Below are positions 46,641 to 55,148 of a stretch of 64,000 bases of DNA, in pieces. The stretch spans positions 248,001 to 312,000 of the forward strand of contig NZ_JAMKOJ010000003.1 of the NCBI RefSeq assembly GCF_023700755.1, read 5' to 3'. Position 1 is the first letter of the stretch. Each line of letters begins with the position of its first letter. Below the pieces are notes generated by a model. That model made no database searches. It worked only from the letters and a program-made list of their open reading frames with translations, and was not told where the DNA came from. Source of the stretch: Allorhizobium sonneratiae (GTDB taxonomy: Bacteria; Pseudomonadota; Alphaproteobacteria; Rhizobiales; Rhizobiaceae). The translations under genes were made by a program, and so were the position numbers.

Positions 46641-47181
46641 GAAGCTGCGCTTGAAGATTGTAATGGCGCCTGGCTTTGACGCGGTTGCCGCAGACCGCCA
46701 TGTCGCACCACAACCGGCTTTTGTTCTTGCTGCGGTCGAGAAACAGCCAGCCGCAATGCTGGCAGATTTTCAGGGCCTGCGGCTGTTTCAGGTCGATCAG
46801 CCGCAGAGCGGAATAGGCGGTTTGCGCCTCAAGCGAATTGTCAGACGGGGCTGCCCGCAGCATGGCGGCAATGGCTGTGAGCAGGTCGGCCAGCCTCTGC
46901 CGATCCGTTTCGCCGCCTATACGCGCGCGAAAATAGCGATCTATTTCTTCACGCAGCGATAAAAATCCGGCCCGGTTATCTGAGGCGACCGGCTGTAACG
47001 GGCCGAACAGGTCGCGTTCGGCTGAAAATTCCGTGGCGGCATCGGCAAAGGCGTCAAACTGTGCCGGATCGGCAAAGCGATCGAGGCTGCGTTCCGGGTC
47101 AAAACGCAGGATGACGCTGTTGGCAACGTCCAGTGCCAGCGCACCGCCGGCGAAACGATGGGGTGTCCAGGTAAAGCTCAT
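46630..47181 (-). CDS. CGNR zinc-finger regulator (ABATE domain)
   Basis: A 183-residue putative transcriptional regulator. Residues about 10-135 form the ABATE domain and the C-terminal part the CGNR zinc finger (ICQHCGWLFLDRSKN and CDMAVCGNRVKARRHY). It is divergent from a LivH-type permease, its probable target. The final residues (QLRVS) and the stop codon fall inside an intergenic repeat, so the tail was probably acquired from it. Confidence 0.85.
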   Translation of the reverse strand: MSFTWTPHRFAGGALALDVANSVILRFDPERSLDRFADPAQFDAFADAATEFSAERDLFGPLQPVASDNRAGFLSLREEIDRYFRARIGGETDRQRLADLLTAIAAMLRAAPSDNSLEAQTAYSALRLIDLKQPQALKICQHCGWLFLDRSKNKSRLWCDMAVCGNRVKARRHYNLQAQLRVS

Positions 47182-47191
47182 GCTTGCATTA

Positions 47192-47218
47192 TAACCAGTA
47201 AAATGGTTTTTACCAGTT
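47192..47218. promoter_or_regulatory. Candidate operator for the CGNR regulator
   Basis: TAACCAGTAAAATGGTTTTT followed by ACCAGTTA contains the inner inverted repeat TGGT-TTTT-ACCA and an imperfect outer repeat. It lies midway between the two divergent start codons (47181 and 47241). Confidence 0.4.
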
Positions 47219-47240
47219 AGATATTTGGGATGGCAGGCAT

Positions 47241-48140
47241 ATGGCCTATTTGCTGCAACAGATCCTCAATGCGGTGCCGCAGGCGATGCTTTATGCAACG
47301 CTTGCCTTTGGCTATGCGCTGATTTTCGGCATGACGCGGCGGGTGGATATCACCTATGGGGCGCTGTTTGCCTTTGCCGGACAGATTTTCGTGCTGTTCA
47401 CCGATCGCGGCTGGAGCACTTATTACTGGGTTCTGCCCGCAGCGCTCGGGCTTGGCGCCGCCGCAAGTCTTGCCTATACGCTGGGCTCGTCGGCGCTCAT
47501 TGCCCGCCATGTGATGCGGCCCTTATCGAATGCCTCGTTGAATGCCGTTCTGGTGGCTTCCGTCGGGGTACTCCTCCTTCTGACGGAAACGGCACGGCTT
47601 GCCTCCGACGCACGCGAAATCTGGCTGTCGCCCTTTCTCAACCGGCGGCTGATCGTGATGCGCGATGGAGACGGCTTTGCCGCCAGCCTGACGCTCATTC
47701 AGCTTCTGAACAGTGTTTTGATGCTGGCGCTGCTTCTTGCCGGTGCCTTTGTTATGGAGCGCTCGCAGCTCGGGCGGATCTGGAAGGCGGTGTCAGATGA
47801 CCGGCAGGCGGCGCGCTTTTGCGGGGTGGATACCGACAGGGTGTTTCTGGTCGCCTGTCTTGCCGCGTCCTGCATCGCCTGTTTTGCCGCCTGTCTGGCA
47901 ACAAGCTATTATGGGACAATGGATTTTTCGAGTGGCCTTGTCTTCGGCGTCAAGGTGGCGCTGATTGCCGCCGCCGGTGGCCAGTCACGCCCGCTTCATG
48001 CCGCCCTTGGCGGTGTCGCGGTCGCTTTTGCCGAGACATTGTGGAGCGGTTACGGGCCGATGGTCTGGCGCGATTTTGTCGTCACAGGCGGGCTGGTTCT
48101 GTTGCTGGTTGTAAGCCGCCGCGAACGGATCATTCCCTGA
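47241..48140 (+). CDS. Branched-chain amino-acid ABC transporter permease (LivH family), unaccompanied
   Basis: A 299-residue inner-membrane permease with about eight helices. AMLYATLAFGYALIFGMTRR at the N-terminus and SDDRQAARFCGVDTDRVFL in the cytoplasmic loop are LivH signatures. LivH normally works with LivM, LivF, LivG and a binding protein; none is next to it. It may partner a distant system or be a remnant. It is divergent from the CGNR regulator. Confidence 0.8.
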   Translation: MAYLLQQILNAVPQAMLYATLAFGYALIFGMTRRVDITYGALFAFAGQIFVLFTDRGWSTYYWVLPAALGLGAAASLAYTLGSSALIARHVMRPLSNASLNAVLVASVGVLLLLTETARLASDAREIWLSPFLNRRLIVMRDGDGFAASLTLIQLLNSVLMLALLLAGAFVMERSQLGRIWKAVSDDRQAARFCGVDTDRVFLVACLAASCIACFAACLATSYYGTMDFSSGLVFGVKVALIAAAGGQSRPLHAALGGVAVAFAETLWSGYGPMVWRDFVVTGGLVLLLVVSRRERIIP

Positions 48141-48145
48141 CGCGA

Positions 48146-48250
48146 CTGCATAATTCCTTCAATCGGAAGCGATTTAAGGTGAAAATTATGCAGCAGATTA
48201 AAAGTGTTACAGCGAGTTTTGTGCGCCATATTGGGCGCGCGGCGCTGTAG
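48146..48250 (-). repeat. RIME-like bipartite element, copy E (inverted)
   Basis: Second palindrome at 48146-48192 (CTGCATAATT...AATTATGCAG) and first at 48208-48250 (TACAGCGAG...CGCTGTA), the reverse order of copies B-D. It includes the last 14 codons and stop of moaE. Confidence 0.75.
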
Positions 48251-48704
48251 CCCATTTCTCACGCGCCGTATCGTCGGCGTCACGAGCGGCGACCCATGTG
48301 CCGCTCCGTCCGTCCTTGCTGTGTTCCTTCTTCCAGAAGGGGGCGGCGGTCTTGAGAAAATCCATGACGAAATTGGCCCCGTCAAAGGCGGCCTGCCGAT
48401 GGCTGGCGGCGGCAATCACCAGAACGATCCGCTCGCCTGCGGCAATGCGACCGTAGCGGTGAATGACACGAAGACCCAAAAGCGAAAACCGTGCGATGGC
48501 ATCGTCACCGATCCGCGTCAGTTCGGCCTCGGCCATGCCGGGATAATGTTCAAGCTCCAGCGCATCGAGGTGGCCCTGCTCATCCCGGCACAGTCCGGTA
48601 AAGGCGACAAGCGCGCCGATATCCTTGCGGCCAGCGGTCAGCGCTTCGGTTTCTGCCTCGGTGTTGAAATCCTCGCGGCAGACCCGGATGAACGGCCTCA
48701 CCAT
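48207..48704 (-). CDS. moaE: Molybdopterin synthase catalytic subunit MoaE
   Basis: With MoaD it inserts sulfur into precursor Z to make molybdopterin. The 165-residue protein has VAFTGLCRDE, the substrate-binding region ALELEHYPGMAE, HRYGRIAAGERIVLVI and the catalytic Lys in PFWKKE. The last 14 residues (from ATAPRAQ) are encoded by a RIME-like element, which also supplies the stop codon. It follows moaD with a 1-base gap. Confidence 0.93.
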   Translation of the reverse strand: MVRPFIRVCREDFNTEAETEALTAGRKDIGALVAFTGLCRDEQGHLDALELEHYPGMAEAELTRIGDDAIARFSLLGLRVIHRYGRIAAGERIVLVIAAASHRQAAFDGANFVMDFLKTAAPFWKKEHSKDGRSGTWVAARDADDTAREKWATAPRAQYGAQNSL

Positions 48705-48705
48705 G

Positions 48706-48960
48706 TCAACCCCCGGTCATCGGCGGAAAGAGGCCGATTTCGCGCGCGCCGGAAATCGGCTCGTCATGCTCCACATGCTCCTGATTGACGGCAATGCGGA
48801 TGGCTTTGGGAAATTGCAATGCTTCGGCATAAGCCTCGCCAAGCCCGGCGAGATAGTCGATCAGTTCGGTGCCGTTTGTCACGCTTGCCGGCAGGTCGAT
48901 CTCTTCTTCACCCTTGCCGATCTTTTCCCGCACCCAGGCAAAATAGACGAGCTTGACCAT
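48706..48960 (-). CDS. moaD: Molybdopterin synthase sulfur carrier MoaD
   Basis: The small ubiquitin-like subunit, 84 residues, whose C-terminal Gly-Gly (FPPMTGG) is thiocarboxylated. VKLVYFAWVREKIG is the family start. The ATG at 48960 has GGTGGA at good spacing; an ATG at 48969 overlapping the pgsA end is an alternative. It lies between pgsA and moaE. Confidence 0.93.
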   Translation of the reverse strand: MVKLVYFAWVREKIGKGEEEIDLPASVTNGTELIDYLAGLGEAYAEALQFPKAIRIAVNQEHVEHDEPISGAREIGLFPPMTGG

Positions 48961-48961
48961 C

Positions 48962-49552
48962 TCAATCATCCACCATGTGTTTCAATCCGGCCTTGAAGTA
49001 ATCATAGCCGGTATACATGGTCAAAAGAGCCGCGATCCACAGAAGGGTGATGCCGATCTGCGTCGTGTGCGGCAGCACCTTGTCTCCGGCAGGCCCGGCC
49101 AGCAGAAAGGCCAGCGCCAGCATCTGCACCGTGGTTTTCCATTTGGCAATCCGCGTCACCGGCACGGAAACCTTCAGCTCCGCCAGATATTCGCGCAGCC
49201 CCGAAACCAGAATTTCCCGGCACAGAATGATGATCGCCGCCCAGAGTGACCATCCGGCAATGGTGCGCTCCGTATCGGCGGCCATCAACAGCAGGCAGGT
49301 GGAAACCAGAAGCTTGTCGGCGATCGGGTCCAGCATCCGGCCGATATTCGAGGTCTGGTTCCAGATGCGGGCGAGATAGCCGTCGAAGAAATCGGTGATC
49401 GAGGCGATGATGAAAATCGCCAGCGCCGCCCAGCGGGCCGAATCGGTGCTCTGCAATTTTCCCTCGAGAAAAAAGCACAACACGATCAGCGGAACGGCGA
49501 CAATCCGGCCATAGGTCAACAGATTGGGGATGCTGTAAGTGCGCGATGCCAT
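48962..49552 (-). CDS. pgsA: CDP-diacylglycerol-glycerol-3-phosphate 3-phosphatidyltransferase
   Basis: Makes phosphatidylglycerol phosphate at the inner membrane. The 196-residue protein has about five helices and the CDP-alcohol phosphotransferase motif: ITDFFDGYLAR followed by GRMLDPIADK. The start is ASRTYSIPNLLTYGRIVAVP. It lies between uvrC and moaD on the minus strand, a common rhizobial order. Confidence 0.96.
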   Translation of the reverse strand: MASRTYSIPNLLTYGRIVAVPLIVLCFFLEGKLQSTDSARWAALAIFIIASITDFFDGYLARIWNQTSNIGRMLDPIADKLLVSTCLLLMAADTERTIAGWSLWAAIIILCREILVSGLREYLAELKVSVPVTRIAKWKTTVQMLALAFLLAGPAGDKVLPHTTQIGITLLWIAALLTMYTGYDYFKAGLKHMVDD

Positions 49553-49674
49553 GGGTACTGTCTCTTCTGTTGGTCGGAGGATGGCGTCGAAGACGGGGTA
49601 CCGTCAAGCGGCAGAAACAATTCGGTCAGATTGCCTGCCGGTAAAATTCCTGCCGATAGGAAGAATGTATAGAG

Positions 49675-51705
49675 TCATTCGGCCTGTCCTTCATGAAAAT
49701 GGTTGTAAATTTGTCGTGCAACGGCCTCGGAAATCCCGTCAACGGCGGTGAGATCGCCGATGGCGGCACGTGACACCGCCTTGGCCGTGCCGAAATGCTG
49801 AAGAAGCGCGCGCTTGCGCGTCGGCCCGATTCCGGAAATCTCATCCAGCGGGTTTTTCACCATCTCCTTCTTGCGCCTTGCCCGGTGCGAACCGATGGCG
49901 AAGCGATGCGCTTCGTCGCGCAGGCGCTGGATGAAATACAGCACCGGATCGCGCGGCGGCAGGGTGAAATCCGCCTTGCCCTCGACGAAGAACCGCTCGC
50001 GCCCGGCATCGCGGTCCACGCCCTTGGCGACACCGATGGCCGTGACGCAATCGGCAATGTCCAGCTCGTTGAGAATAGCGCGCACCGCCGTCATCTGGCC
50101 CTGACCGCCATCGATCAGGATCACATCCGGCCAGGCGGGGAAGGCGGCATCCGCACCATCTTCCGTGGCGGCGGCGGCGCTCCGGTCGGGCTTGCCTTCT
50201 TCCTTCAGCAGGCGGGAGAAGCGCCGCGTCATCACCTCGCGCATCATGCCGAAATCGTCGCCGGGGGTGATGTCGGTCGATTTGATGTTGAACTTGCGAT
50301 ACTGGCTCTTGATGAAGCCGTCGAGCCCGGCCACCACCATGCCGCCGACGGCATTGGTGCCCATGATATGCGAGTTGTCGTAAATCTCGATGCGGCGCGG
50401 CGTGTAGGGCAGGGTGAAGGTTTCGGCGAACCCCTGCAACAGCCGCGACTGGGAGGAGGTTTCCGCCAGCTTGCGGCCATGCGCCTCGCGGGCATTGGCC
50501 AGCACATGGCCGACCAGATCCTTCTTCTCGCCGCGCTGTGGCACCAGAACCTGTATCTTGTAGCTGCTTTTTTCCGAGAGTGCCTCGGCCAGCAGGTCCT
50601 GTTCCTCTATGGGCTCGGACAGAAGGATCTGCCGTGGACAGGGTTTGTCGTCATAAAACTGCGCCAGAAAGGCACTCAGCACGTCGGCGCCGGTCATCTG
50701 CGGATCGGCCTTGGGAAAATAGGCGCGGTTGCCCCAGTTCTGCCCGGTGCGGAAGAAGAAGACCTGAATGCAGGTGAGGCCACCCTCGTGATGGATGGCG
50801 AAGATATCGGCCTCCTCGACGCCTGCCGGATTGATGCCCTGATGGCTCTGCACATGGGATAGACCCGCCAGCCGGTCACGGAAGACGGCGGCGCGCTCGA
50901 AATCCAGATCTTCCGCCGCCTCGTTCATCGCCTTCGCCATGGCTTCCTTGACGTTCTGGCTCTTGCCGGAGAGAAAATCTCTCGCCTCGTGAACCAGCGC
51001 GGCATAATCGCCATCGGAAATTTCATGGGTGCAGGGGCCGGAACAGCGCTTGATCTGATAGAGCAGGCAGGGCCTTGTGCGGCTTTCAAACACGCTGTCG
51101 GTGCAGGTGCGCAAGAGAAAGGCCCGTTGCAGCGAATTGATCGTGCGGCCGACGGCGCTGGCCGAGGCGAAGGGACCGAAATAATCGCCCTTGCGGGCGC
51201 GCGCTCCGCGATGCTTGTAAATCGCCGGGGCACGGCTGTCGCCGGTGATCAGGATATAGGGAAAGCTCTTGTCGTCACGCAGAAGCACGTTGAAGCGCGG
51301 TCGCAGGCGCTTGATCAGATTGGCTTCGAGCAGCAGCGCCTCGACCTCGGTGCGCGTGGTGACGAATTCCATATGGGCGGTTTCGCGCACCATCCGGGTC
51401 AGGCGGTTGGAATGCAGCCGCCCCTGCGCATAATTTGTCACCCGCTTTTTCAGACTGCGGGCCTTGCCGACATAAAGCACGTCGCCTGCCGCGTTCAGCA
51501 TCCGGTAGACGCCAGGGCTGTTTGGCAGTTTCTTGACGAATTCGCCGATCAGCTCCGGCCCGGTCAACCCGCTGCCATGCAGGCCGGTTTCATTCCAGTC
51601 CACGCTGGCAAGCGGCGCGGCTACGGTCTCGATGCCGTCATCCTCGTCCTCGTCTTCTGATCCGTCATAGAGAATGCCGCCTTCCGGCTGCTTCCCTGTC
51701 GTCAT
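49675..51705 (-). CDS. uvrC: Excinuclease ABC subunit UvrC
   Basis: Makes the two incisions of nucleotide-excision repair. The 676-residue protein has a GIY-YIG domain (about residues 62-140, [20 protein letters not shown]), a UVR motif (about 255-290), an RNase H-like domain with [11 protein letters not shown], and a C-terminal pair of helix-hairpin-helix motifs. An acidic N-terminal stretch ([11 protein letters not shown]) is unusual but seen in rhizobia. It overlaps the SDR gene by 4 bases (ATGA). Confidence 0.97.
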   Translation of the reverse strand: MTTGKQPEGGILYDGSEDEDEDDGIETVAAPLASVDWNETGLHGSGLTGPELIGEFVKKLPNSPGVYRMLNAAGDVLYVGKARSLKKRVTNYAQGRLHSNRLTRMVRETAHMEFVTTRTEVEALLLEANLIKRLRPRFNVLLRDDKSFPYILITGDSRAPAIYKHRGARARKGDYFGPFASASAVGRTINSLQRAFLLRTCTDSVFESRTRPCLLYQIKRCSGPCTHEISDGDYAALVHEARDFLSGKSQNVKEAMAKAMNEAAEDLDFERAAVFRDRLAGLSHVQSHQGINPAGVEEADIFAIHHEGGLTCIQVFFFRTGQNWGNRAYFPKADPQMTGADVLSAFLAQFYDDKPCPRQILLSEPIEEQDLLAEALSEKSSYKIQVLVPQRGEKKDLVGHVLANAREAHGRKLAETSSQSRLLQGFAETFTLPYTPRRIEIYDNSHIMGTNAVGGMVVAGLDGFIKSQYRKFNIKSTDITPGDDFGMMREVMTRRFSRLLKEEGKPDRSAAAATEDGADAAFPAWPDVILIDGGQGQMTAVRAILNELDIADCVTAIGVAKGVDRDAGRERFFVEGKADFTLPPRDPVLYFIQRLRDEAHRFAIGSHRARRKKEMVKNPLDEISGIGPTRKRALLQHFGTAKAVSRAAIGDLTAVDGISEAVARQIYNHFHEGQAE

Positions 51706-52517
51706 TCCGCAATCTCCATGCCATTGGCGCCGGGCCAGATCAGATGCTGGCCGCCGTCGAGTGCCAGCATTTGGCCGGTGATCGACGGCGTGTCAAAGAG
51801 AAAGCGAATGGTGCGGCCGAAATCGTCAAGCCTTGGTCCCTGTTTCATCGGCAGGCTGTCGATCTGCGCCTGAAAGTCGCTGGGCTTTTGCCGCTCATTG
51901 GCCAGGGTCGGGCCGGGGCCGATGGCGTTGACCCGGACTTTCGGCGCAAAGCTCTGGGCCATGGTGCGGGTGGCCGTCCACAATGCCGATTTTGAAAGCG
52001 TATAGGAAAAGAAGGTGGGTTTCAGCGCCCAGACGCGCTGATCGATGATGTTGACGATCAGGCCGGAGGTTGCCTCCGGCAATTGCCTGTAAAAACCTGC
52101 CGACAAAATAGCCGGTGCGCGCAGATGCAGATCGAAATGGGCGGCAAAGCGCTGCGAATCAAAGGCGCTGGCATCGTCTTCGAGAAAGATCGAGGCATTG
52201 TTGACCAGAAGGCCAAGCGGCCCCAGAGCCTCTGTCGCCGTGGTGATCAAGGCCTCTGTTGCATTTATGTCACGAAGATCGGCGCAAAGCGCCATGGCGC
52301 GCCCACCGGCGGAACGGATATCGCGCGCAAGGGTTTCTGCTTCGTCCCGTGAGGCGTTTGCATGAATGGCAACGGCAAAACCATGGGCCGCAAGATCCTC
52401 GGCAATGGCGCGACCGATCCGTTTGGCCGCACCGGTGATGAGGGCGGTTTTCGGGGCGGTTCCAAGGGGCGTTGTCCCGGCAGTTTCAGGAGTGGTCATC
52501 GCATGAGGCGCAGTCAC
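51702..52517 (-). CDS. Short-chain dehydrogenase (pteridine-reductase-like)
   Basis: A 271-residue NAD(P)-dependent oxidoreductase. The nucleotide-binding motif is [19 protein letters not shown] replaces NNAG, and the catalytic Tyr-Lys pair is in YTLSKSAL. The Ala-Lys-Arg after TG suggests the pteridine reductase/FolM-like group. It starts with GTG at 52517 after GAGGG; an ATG at 52499 is possible. It overlaps uvrC, so the two are likely co-transcribed. Confidence 0.85.
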   Translation of the reverse strand: MTAPHAMTTPETAGTTPLGTAPKTALITGAAKRIGRAIAEDLAAHGFAVAIHANASRDEAETLARDIRSAGGRAMALCADLRDINATEALITTATEALGPLGLLVNNASIFLEDDASAFDSQRFAAHFDLHLRAPAILSAGFYRQLPEATSGLIVNIIDQRVWALKPTFFSYTLSKSALWTATRTMAQSFAPKVRVNAIGPGPTLANERQKPSDFQAQIDSLPMKQGPRLDDFGRTIRFLFDTPSITGQMLALDGGQHLIWPGANGMEIAE

Positions 52518-52885
52518 AATTCATCACCCTCTTTTCGGTCTGGCACCCAATATATGGTCGCCGGCGCCTTATTGAAGGCTGATTGTCTGCGATTCACTGT
52601 GGACTGCGGCTTTCTTTCCCGTACATGGTTGCAAGTATTGCCAAGGGTAAACAAAATAAAGCAATCTTCACCATTTGTTATCCTTAACAAAGTCCCTGTG
52701 GCGATTAAGCAACGTCTCATTTTTGCCTGCGCTGCGCCGCAAAAATATCACATTTCGGCTCTTCCAATTCCGCAATTGAACGTCAGTTTCAGTTCGAGAC
52801 GGGCAGGGACATCCGTGCAAAATCTACGTGCCGATAACATGTTCTGAAAACGAACGCGGCATGTTTGTGAAAAGGAGAATTGAGT
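52518..52885. other. SDR-Omp divergent intergenic region
   Basis: This 368-base region must contain both promoters. It is less GC-rich in the middle (about 52600-52700). No ORF, repeat or riboswitch is recognised. Confidence 0.4.
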
Positions 52886-53527
52886 ATGCGTAAATTTCTG
52901 ATGATTATGCTGGCTTCCACCGCAGGTCTTGCCATGGTTGGCGGCGCTGAGGCAGCCGATGCCGTGTCTCAGATCCCGCAGGCGCCTGTTGCTGTCGACA
53001 CCCCGGCTCCGGTTGTTTCCAACTGGGCTGGCGCTTATGTCGGTGGTGAAGGTACCTATACCTGGAGCCGTTCGGGCGGCCCGAACCTTGATGGTCACGC
53101 CCTCGGTGGTGCGCTGTACGGCGGTTACAACTGGCAGACCGATAAGATCGTTTACGGTGCAGAAGCCGATATGGGCTATGCTGGCGGCCATTCCGACGCC
53201 TCCGACGGTTATAGCGGCAAGGAAGGCTGGAACGGCTCTATCCGCGGTCGTCTCGGCTATGATCTGAGCCCCTTCATGGTTTATGGTACGGCTGGTCTCG
53301 CTGCTGCCGACACCAAGATCTCCAACAATGTCGGTTCCGACAGCAAGACGGCCTTCGGTTACACGGTTGGTGCCGGTGTGGAAGCCATGGTGACCAAGAA
53401 CATCACCACCCGCATCGAATATCGCTACACCAACTACGGCAACAAGAACTACGATATCGGCAACACCAGCGTTTCGCGCGGTTTCGACGACCAGAGCGTC
53501 AAGGTTGGTATCGGCGTCAAGTTCTGA
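52886..53527 (+). CDS. Outer-membrane beta-barrel protein (Omp25/RopB type)
   Basis: A 213-residue outer-membrane protein. The signal peptide (about residues 1-23, ending GAEA) is followed by WAGAYVGGEGTYTW, typical of the Omp25/Omp31 barrel family, alternating strands, and a C-terminal Phe (VGIGVKF) for barrel assembly. RIEYRYTNYG is the conserved strand near the end. The ATG at 52886 has AAGGAG; a TTG at 52880 is ignored. It has its own terminator and is probably abundant. Confidence 0.92.
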   Translation: MRKFLMIMLASTAGLAMVGGAEAADAVSQIPQAPVAVDTPAPVVSNWAGAYVGGEGTYTWSRSGGPNLDGHALGGALYGGYNWQTDKIVYGAEADMGYAGGHSDASDGYSGKEGWNGSIRGRLGYDLSPFMVYGTAGLAAADTKISNNVGSDSKTAFGYTVGAGVEAMVTKNITTRIEYRYTNYGNKNYDIGNTSVSRGFDDQSVKVGIGVKF

Positions 53528-53547
53528 TCCTTCAGCATCGTTACAAA

Positions 53548-53579
53548 AAACCCGCCGGAGCGATCCGGCGGGTTTTTTT
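53548..53579 (+). terminator. Rho-independent terminator of the outer-membrane protein gene
   Basis: Stem AACCCGCCGGA/TCCGGCGGGTT with a 4-base loop, followed by a run of seven T. Confidence 0.9.
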
Positions 53580-53595
53580 ATGGGACGCTATTTTT

Positions 53596-54192
53596 TCAAG
53601 CCTGTGGCCGCAACGTTTGATACTGCTCGAATTTTTCGGCAAAGCGGGCGGGCCATGCCGTCAGTTCCACGCGGCCATCTTCCCATTCGCCGGGAAAGCG
53701 CAGCATGAGATAGCCAATGAGGCCTGCCATGGCGAAATGGCCGCCATTCAGCTTCTTGCCCGTTTTCGGCATATTTGCATTGAGATGGTCAAGGCCGCGC
53801 GTGACTTTTTCCCATTGCCGGTCGATCCAGGGCTGATGCACCTTTTCCGGCGGATGGCTGCGCTTTTCATAGACGATCGCCAGCAGGCAGTCGGTGATTC
53901 CGTCAGCCAGCGCTTCCAGCACTTCCGCCTCGGTGCGCTTTTCGGCCTTTTTCGGGTAAAGGCCGCCATCGGACACGCGGTTCAGATACTGCATGATGGC
54001 GCGGCTGTCATAAATCGCCTGACCCTCATCGGTGATCAGCGTCGGGATCTTGCCGAGCGGATTGTTCTCGACCAGTTCAGCCGGATTGGCATTGGTGTCA
54101 ACCTTGATTTCCTCAAGCGTGATGCCGACATGGCGGGCGGCCATGCGCACCTTGGAGGAGTAGGGGGAGGCGGGGGCGTAAAGCAGTTTCAT
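53596..54192 (-). CDS. Glutathione S-transferase family protein
   Basis: A 198-residue protein with the thioredoxin-like N-terminal domain (MKLLYAPASPYSSKVRMAAR and PTLITDEGQAIYDSRAIMQYL) and a helical C-terminal domain. The Ser in SPYSS is the likely glutathione-activating residue. The ATG at 54192 is preferred over 54213 because conservation begins at MKLLYAP and AGGA precedes it. It is 27 bases after rlmJ. Confidence 0.88.
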   Translation of the reverse strand: MKLLYAPASPYSSKVRMAARHVGITLEEIKVDTNANPAELVENNPLGKIPTLITDEGQAIYDSRAIMQYLNRVSDGGLYPKKAEKRTEAEVLEALADGITDCLLAIVYEKRSHPPEKVHQPWIDRQWEKVTRGLDHLNANMPKTGKKLNGGHFAMAGLIGYLMLRFPGEWEDGRVELTAWPARFAEKFEQYQTLRPQA

Positions 54193-54219
54193 GGGGCTCG
54201 GTCCTGTGGTCATTGATGG

Positions 54220-55071
54220 CTATTCTTCGCCACGTAGCCAGAAACAGCGCTGCGAGGCGAATCGATCCTGTGCAAGCACACGCTTCAACTCGGGCAGAAG
54301 CGCATGCAGTTCCTCTTTCAAGGTAAACGGCGGATTGACGATGATGAGGCCGGTGCCGCTCAGCCCCGTCGTGTCGCGGTCGCTTTTCACCGAAAGCTCG
54401 GCGCAGAGCATTTTGGTGATCCCGCTCTCCTGCAATGCCTCGTGGAAGGCGGCAATCGGCGCGCCTTTCTTGATGGGATACCAGAGACAATAGACCCCGG
54501 TGGAAAACCGTCTATGGGCTTTGGCAAGGCCGTCTGCCAGCCGCTCATATTCCCCCTCCAGCTCGAAGGGCGGATCGACCAGCACGATACCGCGCTTTTC
54601 CTTCGGCGGCAGATGGGCACCCAGCGCCAGCCAGCCATCAAGTTCGGTCACCCGCACCTGAAAATCGCCTTCGAACTGGCGCGACAGTGCCCGGTAGTCC
54701 GCGGGATGCAGTTCCATGGCCGACAGCCGGTCCTGCGGGCGAAACAGAAGCCGCGCCAGCTTCGGTGAGCCGGGATAAAGCGTCACACCGCCTTGCGGAT
54801 TAAGGCTCCGAACCGCATCGAGATACGGTTTGAGCACAGTTTCAGCCTCGGCAGACAGCGGCTCGGACAGCAGCCTGCCGATGCCGTCCTGCCATTCGCC
54901 TGTCTTTTGCGCTTCTTCCGACGAGAGATCGTAAAGCCCGATCCCGGCATGGGTGTCGAGCAGGCGGAAGGCCTTGTCCTTCTGCTGCAGATAGGTGATC
55001 AGCCGGGCGAGAACCGCGTGCTTGAGAACATCGGCAAAATTGCCCGCGTGATAGATATGACGGTAATTCAT
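54220..55071 (-). CDS. rlmJ: 23S rRNA (adenine-N6)-methyltransferase RlmJ
   Basis: Methylates A2030 of 23S rRNA. The 283-residue protein begins MNYRHIYHAGNFADVLKHAV, has the SAM motif RLLDTHAGIGLYDL, and the catalytic DPPFE in IVLVDPPFELEGEY. The ATG at 55071 is the family start; the frame is open to 55278 without conservation. It is divergent from the molybdopterin oxidoreductase gene. Confidence 0.95.
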   Translation of the reverse strand: MNYRHIYHAGNFADVLKHAVLARLITYLQQKDKAFRLLDTHAGIGLYDLSSEEAQKTGEWQDGIGRLLSEPLSAEAETVLKPYLDAVRSLNPQGGVTLYPGSPKLARLLFRPQDRLSAMELHPADYRALSRQFEGDFQVRVTELDGWLALGAHLPPKEKRGIVLVDPPFELEGEYERLADGLAKAHRRFSTGVYCLWYPIKKGAPIAAFHEALQESGITKMLCAELSVKSDRDTTGLSGTGLIIVNPPFTLKEELHALLPELKRVLAQDRFASQRCFWLRGEE

Positions 55072-55148
55072 CAAGGCTTCCGATTGCTGTGATGATTTTC
55101 TGGAATGGGGCTTTTTGCGCTCAGATACTTGGCCTATAGCTTGAAGCC

